Below, one piece after another: positions 1 through 6,512 of a stretch of DNA of 64,000 nt (its first letter is position 1; each line of letters starts with the position of its first letter). Origin of the DNA: Limnochorda sp. LNt (GTDB taxonomy: Bacteria; Bacillota; Limnochordia; Limnochordales; Geochordaceae); NCBI RefSeq assembly GCF_035593265.1, contig NZ_CP141614.1, positions 2,356,001-2,420,000 of the forward strand. Direction: 5' to 3'. The notes below the pieces were generated by a model, which searched no databases, was not told the origin of the DNA, and saw nothing but the letters and a program-made list of their open reading frames with translations. The translations under genes were made by a program, and so were the position numbers.

Positions 1-451
1 ACGGGAGTGCCTCGTGCCGAGCACTGGCGATGGGGTGGCGGATGGCGTACGGGCTGCCGTCCAGGATGACCTGGATCCCCAGCCGGCGGGAGGGGTTGAC
101 GATCAGCGGCGCCTTGAGGTTGGCCGTCGCACCCGCGGGGTCCGCCCGCAACGTCACCAGGGCCAGCACCACCGCGCGCTCGACGTCCTCCTCCTCGGCG
201 ATGCCCACGTCGGCCAGCTGGGCCGCGGGGACCCGCGCCACGTAGTCCGGCACCGCCTCCCGGGGATCCATCACCACCAAGGCCAGCGCCGGGTCGTCCA
301 CCGACTGCAGGATCCAGAAGGGGCTGTCGTCCCGATGGGGGAGCAGCACGAAGCGCCGCCAGTCGGGAAAGCCGATGAAGCCCTTGGGAAACGTCACGAT
401 CCGGCTCGGGTCGATGTCGATGACGCCGAAGCGTGCGGTCTCGATCTCCAC
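1..451 (-). CDS. fliW: Flagellar assembly factor FliW (3' end cut by window edge)
   Basis: About 150 codons are readable from a GTG at 451 to the window edge with no stop, so only the last few residues can be missing (FliW proteins are usually about 150 aa). Family-typical stretches include FPKGFIGFPDWRRFVLLP near residue 20 and a later VTLRADPAGATANLKAPL segment. A GGAGG-type ribosome site precedes the GTG; a TTG one codon upstream is an alternative. FliW binds flagellin in the cytoplasm and antagonises CsrA, which otherwise represses flagellin translation. It follows flgL by about 40 bp, with csrA two genes upstream, so both switch partners lie in one operon. A complete protein would need the neighbouring sequence. 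Confidence 0.9.
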   Translation of the reverse strand, partial: MEIETARFGVIDIDPSRIVTFPKGFIGFPDWRRFVLLPHRDDSPFWILQSVDDPALALVVMDPREAVPDYVARVPAAQLADVGIAEEEDVERAVVLALVTLRADPAGATANLKAPLIVNPSRRLGIQVILDGSPYAIRHPIASARHEALP

Positions 452-493
452 CAACCCCCACCCCCTCCAGCGCGCCCCGTCGCCCGGTCCGTC

Positions 494-1435
494 CTAGCGC
501 AGGAAGTCAAGCAGCGTCGGCTGGATGATGCGGGCGCCCGAGGCCAGGGCCAGGCGGTAGACGTTCTCCTGCATCTTGAGCTCCACGATGGCCTCGGCCA
601 CGTCCAGGTCCTCGGTCTTGGAGAGGAGATCCTTGAGGTTGACCTCCTGGCTCTGCAGGCGCTCGGCCACCAGCTCGAAGCCGTTTTGCCGGGCTCCCAC
701 CCGGCTCAGCGTGCGCAGGACGTGGTCGAGGGCCTGGTCGAGGTCAGCCAGGTCCTGGCCGGAGAGCTGGTCGACCTCGCCGTCCGAGATGTGTTGCCTG
801 ATTGTGATCAGAGTGGAGAAGAGCCCCGTGGCCACTGTCACCGGCGGCCCGCTCCCGCCGCCACTGCCATGGTCGAACACGGTCGCGCCCGACACGCTGA
901 CCGCCTGCCGCACCCCGGGGCCGATCTCGTAGATCATCTCCTGGTCGTTGCCATAGAAGGTGACCGTGTCGACGTAACCATCGACATCGTCGGTCGACAC
1001 ATACGGAGCCTGTTCGGTCTGCGTCCCGCCGAAGATATAGCGCCCGCCGTGGGTCGTGTTGGCCACCTGCACCAGGTGCCGGATGAGCTGGTCGAACTCG
1101 CTGGCCAGCGCCTCCCGGGCATCACCGGGCAGGTCGCCCCGCGCGGCGTTGATGGTCAGCTCCCGGGCTCGGTGCAGCACCGAGACCACGTCCTGCAGCG
1201 CCGAGTCGGTGGCCGTCAGCCATCCGAGGGCGGCCTGGGCATTCTTGAGGTACTGCTCGTTGTCGAGCACGAAGGCCCTCAGCCGCGTCGCCGTGGCCGC
1301 GCCGGCCGGGTCGTCGGAGGGGAGCATGACCCGCTTGCCCGACGATAGGCGGGTCTGGAGGCGATCCAGCCGGGCGTAGTTTCGATGGAGGTTGATCAGG
1401 ACGTTGTCAACGATCTGCCGGCTGCTGATCCTCAA
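494..1435 (-). CDS. flgL: Flagellar hook-filament junction protein FlgL
   Basis: 313 aa with the FlgL/flagellin arrangement: an N-terminal helix (MRISSRQIVDNVLINLHRNY), a long coiled region containing LPSDDPAGAATATRLRA, and a matching C-terminal helix ending LQPTLLDFL-like. FlgL caps the hook with FlgK and receives the first flagellin subunits after export. The start is TTG at 1435, about 8 nt after an AGGGG ribosome site. The first 29 nt overlap the 3' end of csrA, so translation is probably coupled to csrA. The length is normal for the family and I see no defects. Confidence 0.93.
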   Translation of the reverse strand: MRISSRQIVDNVLINLHRNYARLDRLQTRLSSGKRVMLPSDDPAGAATATRLRAFVLDNEQYLKNAQAALGWLTATDSALQDVVSVLHRARELTINAARGDLPGDAREALASEFDQLIRHLVQVANTTHGGRYIFGGTQTEQAPYVSTDDVDGYVDTVTFYGNDQEMIYEIGPGVRQAVSVSGATVFDHGSGGGSGPPVTVATGLFSTLITIRQHISDGEVDQLSGQDLADLDQALDHVLRTLSRVGARQNGFELVAERLQSQEVNLKDLLSKTEDLDVAEAIVELKMQENVYRLALASGARIIQPTLLDFLR

Positions 1436-1703
1436 GGGCCTTTCCCCTCTCCGGCGGTACCGGGCTCCCCGGGGGCGGCGGCTTCAAGGCCTCGCCCAGC
1501 CGATCCAGCTCGCCGCCTGCGGCCAGGGCGGCCTTGCGGTTCTCCTCCTGGATCTCCCGGTAGACCTCCTCGCGGTGCACCGGGATGTGACGCGGGGCGT
1601 CGATGCCCAGCTTCACCTGCTCGCCCCGCACCTCGACGACGATGATGCGGATCTCGTCGCCGATCATGATGCTCTCGTCGACCCTCCTGGTCAGCACCAG
1701 CAC
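1407..1703 (-). CDS. csrA: Carbon storage regulator CsrA with extended C-terminus
   Basis: 98 aa. Residues 1-60 are a clean CsrA core (MLVLTRRVDESIMIGDEI start, then VKLGIDAPRHIPVHREEVY), the RNA-binding beta-sandwich dimer that blocks ribosome sites containing GGA. Residues 60-98 are a proline- and charge-rich tail absent from the roughly 74-aa Bacillus protein, and the tail overlaps flgL. The start is GTG at 1703, 7 nt after GGAGGG. In Bacillus csrA follows fliW at the end of the operon; here it sits between flgK and flgL, with fliW after flgL. It probably controls flagellin output together with FliW. Confidence 0.93.
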   Translation of the reverse strand: MLVLTRRVDESIMIGDEIRIIVVEVRGEQVKLGIDAPRHIPVHREEVYREIQEENRKAALAAGGELDRLGEALKPPPPGSPVPPERGKALEDQQPADR

Positions 1704-1751
1704 CGGGCGTCCCTCCCTGGACGGCGGCCCCTCACGGGTGGTACGTATCGG

Positions 1752-3227
1752 TTATCGGCCCACCAGCCCCGTCCGATTGATCAGGGTGTCCAGTACCTCG
1801 TCCATCGCGGTCATGGCACGGGCGGCCGCGCCGTAGGCGTGCTCGAATCGGATGAGATCGGCCATCTCCTCGTCCAGCGAGACGCCGGAGATCGACTGCC
1901 GCAGCCCCTCCAGATGGTCCAGCACCAGTTGCTGGTTGTCTGCCATCCTCTGGGCCTGCTGGGCCTGGACTCCGATGCGCCCCACCAGGGAGGCGAAGTA
2001 GTCGGGGAGCGTGACGCCGCCCAGGTCCACCTGTTTGGTGCTGTCGAAGCGCACCGTCTTGAGCACGTCGGCCAGCGCCAGCGCGTGGCTCCCGTCGCCG
2101 GGGATAGACGTGTCCGACTTCGCAGCGGCGACCCTCCCCGGGTCGGCCATGATGCCCGGCCATATCGTCAGATCGTCGGCGACCCAACCATCCTGGTCGG
2201 CGTCGACGCGGAAGAACCCACGCCCGTTCTGGCCGTCCAGCCCGTAGCCGGCCCGGTGGACCCGGTTGAACTCCTGCGCCAGCGCCCTCGTCCACTCGTC
2301 CAGCGCCCTCATCAGCCCGGGGATGGCTCCGCTGACCGACGCGGGCCCCTGGGACCCGATGGTGCCGCGCATCTCGAGGATGGCGCCGATCTCGCCGCCA
2401 CCGAAGGCCACCACGGGACCGGAGGCACCTTCCCAGCGCACGACCCGGTCGGCACCCTGGCCTTCCATCACCAGGCGATGGGCGATCTCGCCGTCCACCA
2501 GCGCGAGCCCGCCGATGCTGACGGCTACCTGCTCGCCGCTGCGCACGGTCACCTGGACCGCGGCCAGCCCCGCCATCTCCTCCAGGATGGCGTCGCGCCG
2601 GTCCAGCAGGTCGTTGGGCCGCTGGCCCGAGGCCACCACCTGCGCGATCTGGCGGTTGAGCCGGGCCAGGTCGGCGGCCAGCGTATTGAGCCGTTCCACC
2701 TTGAGGCCCAATGAGGCATCGAGATCGAGCCGCAGCGCCTCGAGCTGCCTGAAGACGGTACCCACCGCCTCGGTCAGCAGCTTGCCGCGCTGCACCACCA
2801 CCTCGCGCACCGCCATGCTGTCGGGCGTGACGCTCAGGTCCTGCAGGGCCTGCCAGAGCTGGTCCAGCGCGACCCGTATCCCCTGGTCGGTGGGCTCGTT
2901 GAAGATCCGCTCGATCTGCTCGAAGGTATCGCGCTGCACCCGCCAGTAGCTGGTGAGTTGCCCTTGCGAGCGGATGCGCCCGTCGAGATACGCATCTCGC
3001 ACCCGCTCGATGGCCTGCACCCAGACGCCCGTGCCGACCTGGCCGGCCACGCCGGCCGGGGCCGTACCGGGCGGCGCATAGGGCGCCGTCGCCACCATCT
3101 CGGCTCGCTGGCGGGAGTAGGCCGGATCGTTGGCGTTGGCGATGTTGTGGGAGGCCACGTCCATCGCCCGCTGCTGCGCGAACAGCGCCCGGCGGGCCAG
3201 CTCGATGCCGAAGAACGTGCTGCGCAT
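1752..3227 (-). CDS. flgK: Flagellar hook-associated protein FlgK
   Basis: 491 aa from the ATG at 3227; a longer open frame extends upstream but only this start gives the family N-terminus (STFFGIELARRALFAQQRA, then SHNIANANDPAYSRQ). The C-terminal helix (SLDEEMADLIRFEHAYGAAAR followed by a short tail ending NRTGLVGR) is also typical. FlgK forms the first junction ring between hook and filament and is exported through the flagellar type III system with FlgN as chaperone. flgN ends 5 bp upstream and csrA follows 48 bp downstream. The length is within the normal range. Confidence 0.94.
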   Translation of the reverse strand: MRSTFFGIELARRALFAQQRAMDVASHNIANANDPAYSRQRAEMVATAPYAPPGTAPAGVAGQVGTGVWVQAIERVRDAYLDGRIRSQGQLTSYWRVQRDTFEQIERIFNEPTDQGIRVALDQLWQALQDLSVTPDSMAVREVVVQRGKLLTEAVGTVFRQLEALRLDLDASLGLKVERLNTLAADLARLNRQIAQVVASGQRPNDLLDRRDAILEEMAGLAAVQVTVRSGEQVAVSIGGLALVDGEIAHRLVMEGQGADRVVRWEGASGPVVAFGGGEIGAILEMRGTIGSQGPASVSGAIPGLMRALDEWTRALAQEFNRVHRAGYGLDGQNGRGFFRVDADQDGWVADDLTIWPGIMADPGRVAAAKSDTSIPGDGSHALALADVLKTVRFDSTKQVDLGGVTLPDYFASLVGRIGVQAQQAQRMADNQQLVLDHLEGLRQSISGVSLDEEMADLIRFEHAYGAAARAMTAMDEVLDTLINRTGLVGR

Positions 3228-3232
3228 CGCGC

Positions 3233-3622
3233 TCAGACCCTCCGGTCCACCGCAGCCGCCACGCGGCCGACGGCATCGCGTCGGCCGCCGCCCGTGGCGG
3301 CCTGGGGCGAGTAGAGGCCAGCCGGCTCGTTGCCCGCGCCGGCCAGCAGATCGAGCAGGGCGAGCACCGTGTGGTGCGCGTGCTGCAACAGCAGGCGGTT
3401 TTGCTCGTGCAGGGCCCACCAGGACCGCACGCCGTCACGCAACGCGTCCGGCACGGCCGGCGCCGCCGCCAGCTGGTCGGCCAGCCGGCGGGCCAGCTCG
3501 GCCTCCTCCCGAGCCAGCTCCGGCAGGCCCGCGACGTCGTTGCGCCTCACGGCCTGCTGGATGGCCCCGGCCAGCTGCCGGAGCCGCTCCACGATCGCCA
3601 CGGGCTCGTGCTGGTGCTCCAC
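3233..3622 (-). CDS. flgN: FlgN-like flagellar export chaperone
   Basis: 129 aa, almost entirely helical and rich in Glu, Arg, Leu and Ala, with a heptad-like segment (ELAREEAELARRLADQL near residue 35) and an ENRLLLQH-type C-terminal helix. This is the size and texture of FlgN/YvyG proteins, which hold FlgK and FlgL for export. Sequence alone is only moderately specific; the position between flgM and flgK, as in Bacillus, makes the call firm. It starts at 3622 with flgM ending 17 bp upstream. Confidence 0.8.
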   Translation of the reverse strand: MEHQHEPVAIVERLRQLAGAIQQAVRRNDVAGLPELAREEAELARRLADQLAAAPAVPDALRDGVRSWWALHEQNRLLLQHAHHTVLALLDLLAGAGNEPAGLYSPQAATGGGRRDAVGRVAAAVDRRV

Positions 3623-3639
3623 CCGTCGCTCCTCCTCCG

Positions 3640-3930
3640 TCAGGGTTGCGCCCGCCGCAGGGCGGCCACCAGGCGCTGGGCGATGACCTCGGAGGCCGGC
3701 CGGTACCGCCCCTCGGCGATGGCCCGGCGCAGCGACGCCACCAGGTCCTCGCGCACGTCGGGCGACTCGGCGATGCGCCGTCGCAACGCCATCATCCGCT
3801 GCGCCTCAGGCGACAGCGAGACGCGATCCGAAGACTCCTCGGGCTCCGCCCGCCTGGGCTGGCGAGCCTGCCCGATGGGCACCACCGGCACCGTACGCCC
3901 TACGGGCGATACGTCCTTGGGCGGCTCCAT
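3640..3930 (-). CDS. flgM: Anti-sigma-28 factor FlgM
   Basis: 96 aa. The C-terminal half carries the FlgM pattern: SDRVSLSPEAQRMMALRRRI, then a helix with VREDLVASLRRAIAEGRY and a final SEVIAQRLVAAL helix. The N-terminal 35 residues are Pro/Arg-rich and look disordered, as expected. FlgM binds sigma-28 until the hook is complete and is then exported. The ATG at 3930 follows a GGAGGTG ribosome site. A sigma-28-like promoter and a hairpin lie just upstream, suggesting feedback control. Confidence 0.88.
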   Translation of the reverse strand: MEPPKDVSPVGRTVPVVPIGQARQPRRAEPEESSDRVSLSPEAQRMMALRRRIAESPDVREDLVASLRRAIAEGRYRPASEVIAQRLVAALRRAQP

Positions 3931-3950
3931 CGGCCGCCATCACCTCCACG

Positions 3951-3974
3951 GGTGTGGTCCAAGAGGCCCACACC
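3951..3974 (-). promoter_or_regulatory. Hairpin in the flgM leader
   Basis: A 7-bp inverted repeat (GGTGTGG / CCACACC) with a 10-nt loop ending GGA lies between the candidate flgM promoter and the flgM ribosome site. A loop GGA near an SD is the kind of element CsrA can bind, and csrA is in the operon, but this function is inference only. Confidence 0.3.
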
Positions 3975-3976
3975 TA

Positions 3977-4004
3977 TACTCGGCCGCACGCTCCGGCGCC
4001 TTGA
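3977..4004 (-). promoter_or_regulatory. Candidate sigma-28 promoter for flgM
   Basis: On the minus strand TCAA is followed after 16 nt by GCCGAGTA, close to the sigma-28 consensus TAAA-N15-GCCGATAT (the GCCGA core is exact). It lies in the 86-bp gap before flgM, the same place where Bacillus flgM has a sigma-D promoter. There is no experimental support. Confidence 0.4.
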
Positions 4005-4016
4005 GACGGCGTGGCG

Positions 4017-4457
4017 TCAGCCGAAGCGGCGCTTCACGTCGTCTCGGGTGTGCAGCCGGGGCTTCTTGGAGCCTCCAGTTCGGTCGGAGGCCGGTGCCCC
4101 CGGCGGCGGCTTGCCCGCGTCGGGGCGAGCCGCATGGCTCAGCTCCCGAGCCAGCTGCTCCAGGCAGGCCGGGCAGAAGCGCCCGTGGTCGATGGGCGTC
4201 CCGCACCGCTGACAGTGCAGCTCCTCTCCCAGCTGCTCGGCGGTGAGGCGCAACCGCCCCTCTCGCACCCACCGGTGGATCTGGGCGACCGCCACGCCGG
4301 TCTGCGCGCTCACCTCGGCGACGGTCGCCCCCGGATGGCGACCGAGGTACGCCCTCACCTGGTCGAACTCCGCCTGCTCCTGCCCGGCGCAGCTGGGACA
4401 GATCTCGTCGACGCCGGTGAAGAGCCGGCCGCAGCGCGCACAGTTCTTCACGCCCAT
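4017..4457 (-). CDS. yvyF: Flagellar-operon zinc-ribbon/HTH protein (YvyF family)
   Basis: 146 aa. An N-terminal zinc ribbon (CARCGRLF, later CPSC) is followed by a helix-turn-helix-like segment (TVAEVSAQTGVAVAQIHRWV, residues 45-65) and a second zinc site (CQRCGTPI, CPACLEQL). A basic, disordered tail ends in KRRFG. This matches the YvyF flagellar-operon family, placed between comFC and flgM in Bacillus; it is thought to be regulatory, but its exact role is not settled. The ATG at 4457 overlaps the comFC stop by 10 nt. Confidence 0.88.
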   Translation of the reverse strand: MGVKNCARCGRLFTGVDEICPSCAGQEQAEFDQVRAYLGRHPGATVAEVSAQTGVAVAQIHRWVREGRLRLTAEQLGEELHCQRCGTPIDHGRFCPACLEQLARELSHAARPDAGKPPPGAPASDRTGGSKKPRLHTRDDVKRRFG

Positions 4458-5257
4458 CGCGTCGCCCCCTCGGCTCCCTCAGACCCCCCGGATGACAGGT
4501 CGACGTCGGTGACGCCGACCGCGGCCACCAGTCCAAAGACCTCCTTCGCACCGGCGCGCAGAAGGGCGCGGGTCGCCTCGTCCATGGTGGCTCCCGTGGT
4601 GTAGACGTCGTCGACCACGGCGAGGGTGAGTCCGCGCACCACCTCCGGCTGCCAGGCCACGAAGGCCCCCCGCAACGCCCGCCGGCGCTGCCGGGCCGTC
4701 CGGAGGCTCTGGGGCCCGGCCCCACGCCCCCGAGACGTCCTCACCAGGGCCTCCAGCACGGGCACGTCGGTCTCCTCTGCTATCACCATCGCCAGATCGC
4801 GGGCCTGATTGTAGCCCCGCCGGGCCAGGCGCCGGGCCGATGCGGGCACGGGCACCAGGGCGTGCACCCGGCGCGGCAGCCCCACCCGCCAGGCCACATC
4901 CGCCATCGCCACGCCCAGGGGCCGAGCCAGCTCCCGCCGCTGGTCGAACTTGAGCCGCCGCACCAGCTCCCTCCACAAGCCGTCGTAGACGGCGGCGCCG
5001 TGAGACGAGACGAACGGCACCGGACGGGCCCGGCAGTCGGCGCAGAGGGTGGCGCCGGTCGAGCGGAGGGGCTTGCCGCAGCGCGGACAGGTCGGGGGGC
5101 GGATCCACGCGATGCGCCCCAGGCAGCTGCCACACAGGCCCATCCGGCGCTCGTGTGCGCGCAGCAGCGTGCGGCCGCAGTGCAGGCATGCCTCCCCCGG
5201 CGTCTGCACGAGCCGCCGTACGGCAGCCAGCCAGCGGCCCGTCTGGCGGATCAGCAT
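4448..5257 (-). CDS. comFC: ComFC-type phosphoribosyltransferase-like competence protein
   Basis: 269 aa. N-terminal zinc-finger cysteines (CLHC, CGSC, CPRCGKPL, CADC within residues 22-75) precede a phosphoribosyltransferase fold with the PRPP loop LAVVDDVYTTGATMDEA near residue 220. ComFC is needed for DNA uptake in naturally competent Firmicutes. The ATG at 5257 has a GGAGG site about 10 nt upstream. It heads the flagellar gene string, so competence and late-flagellar genes share a transcript; comFA is upstream but separated by a cysteine synthase gene and a 277-bp gap. Confidence 0.9.
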   Translation of the reverse strand: MLIRQTGRWLAAVRRLVQTPGEACLHCGRTLLRAHERRMGLCGSCLGRIAWIRPPTCPRCGKPLRSTGATLCADCRARPVPFVSSHGAAVYDGLWRELVRRLKFDQRRELARPLGVAMADVAWRVGLPRRVHALVPVPASARRLARRGYNQARDLAMVIAEETDVPVLEALVRTSRGRGAGPQSLRTARQRRRALRGAFVAWQPEVVRGLTLAVVDDVYTTGATMDEATRALLRAGAKEVFGLVAAVGVTDVDLSSGGSEGAEGATRWA

Positions 5258-5534
5258 GGAGAAGTTTCCTCCGAGCCGGGGGAATCCGAGCAGGAGGAGT
5301 TCGACGAGCTTCGACGAATTGGTAGGTTTGTGCCGAGCGCCCGACAGGACGTCGCAACGGAGCGGCTAGTTCGGTCTATCTGATGGTTATTTACGTTTGA
5401 ACTGGTGGCAGTGTACAAAGACGCATCGACATTCCACTCATCGTTCGCAACCGTCGTCGTGGCTTCGCACCGGGTCGACGAGTTGAATCGGACCAGCTCA
5501 AGTCGCCGTTCGGGCGCTCGTGCCCTCCCCTGCC
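5258..5534. other. AT-richer intergenic segment between cysteine synthase and comFC
   Basis: This 277-bp gap is visibly lower in GC than its neighbours, especially about 5370-5475. I see no convincing coding frame or terminator. It contains the candidate sigma-28 promoter listed separately and separates the two comF genes that are usually adjacent. Confidence 0.5.
5368..5393 (-). promoter_or_regulatory. Candidate sigma-28 promoter upstream of comFC and flagellar operon
   Basis: Minus strand: TAAA, 14 nt, then ACCGAACT, sharing the CCGA core of the sigma-28 -10 element (GCCGATAT). It lies about 110 bp before comFC in an AT-richer gap, a plausible position for the operon promoter. The -10 match is only 5 of 8. 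Confidence 0.35.
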
Positions 5535-6476
5535 TCAGGCCTCCCGCCAGATCGCGGTGCTGAGGTAGCGGGTGCCGTCGTCGGGCAGGACCGTCACCAC
5601 CACGCCCTCCTGCAGCCGGGAGGCGACGCGCAGGGCCGCCACCACGTTGGCGCCCCCCGAGCCCCCTGCCAGGATGCCCTCCTCGCGGGCCAGCCGCCGC
5701 ACCATCGCGTAAGCGTCGTCCGTGCTGACGTAGAGCCTGTCGTCGAGCCACGAGGGGTCGAAGAGGGCCGGCGGCTCCACGGCGGCCATGTTTTTGAGCC
5801 CCTCCAGGCCGTGCAGCGCTTCGGCCGGCTCCACGCCGATCACCCGGATGGCGGGGTCGCGGGCCTTGAGGTAGCCTCCCGTGCCCATCAGGGTGCCGCT
5901 GGTGCCGACCCCCGCGACGAAATGGGTGACGCGGCCCGCCGTCTGTTGCCAGATCTCGGGGCCCGTCGTCTGATGGTGCGCTCGCACGTTGGCCGGGTTG
6001 CTGTACTGGTCGGCCCACCAGTACCGGTCGGGATGCCGTCTCGCCAGGGCTTCCGCCTGGTGGCGGGCTCCCTCGGTCCCCTCCAGCGGGTCGGTCACGA
6101 TCACCTCGGCCCCGAAGGCCCGGAGGATGCGGTGCCGCTCGACGCTGGCGTTGGAGGGCACGCACAGCGTCACCCCGATGCCCAGCGCCGCCCCGATCAT
6201 GGCGTAGGCGATGCCCGTGTTGCCCGACGTGGCGTCCAGCAGGCGCCTGCCCGGCAGCACGCCCCGCTCGATGGCGTCGGCGATGATGAAGAGAGCCGCC
6301 CGATCCTTCACCGATCCGCCCGGGTTGAAGCCCTCGGCCTTCACCCACACCTCCACCGGCCCCTGCGGCGGCCAGAGACGCTGCAAGCGGATGAGTGGCG
6401 TCATCCCGATGCGGCCCAGCAGCGGGTGGTCGGCGAAGGGGCGGGAAGTCCCGCGTTCGACCGTGTCGTCGCTCAC
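5535..6476 (-). CDS. cysM: PLP-dependent cysteine synthase (CysK/CysM type)
   Basis: 313 aa of the cysteine synthase family. The PLP lysine lies in FNPGGSVKDRAA (about Lys57) and the phosphate loop in LLDATSGNTGIAYAMIG; HFVAGVGTSGTLMGTGGYLK is the C-terminal glycine loop. It makes cysteine from O-acetylserine or O-phosphoserine and sulfide or a sulfur carrier. SVKDR and a short C-terminus favour a CysM-like assignment, but substrate choice cannot be read from sequence alone. The start is GTG at 6476, 36 bp after comFA. Its place inside a comF locus is unusual. Confidence 0.85.
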   Translation of the reverse strand: MSDDTVERGTSRPFADHPLLGRIGMTPLIRLQRLWPPQGPVEVWVKAEGFNPGGSVKDRAALFIIADAIERGVLPGRRLLDATSGNTGIAYAMIGAALGIGVTLCVPSNASVERHRILRAFGAEVIVTDPLEGTEGARHQAEALARRHPDRYWWADQYSNPANVRAHHQTTGPEIWQQTAGRVTHFVAGVGTSGTLMGTGGYLKARDPAIRVIGVEPAEALHGLEGLKNMAAVEPPALFDPSWLDDRLYVSTDDAYAMVRRLAREEGILAGGSGGANVVAALRVASRLQEGVVVTVLPDDGTRYLSTAIWREA

Positions 6477-6512
6477 GATTCCCCTGCTCCCGAACGTGGC
6501 AAATCGTGCGCA

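Noticed and set aside
1392-2714. Long plus-strand open frame (440 codons)
   Set aside because: Antisense of flgL/csrA/flgK; frame length follows from high GC at third positions, with no family motifs.
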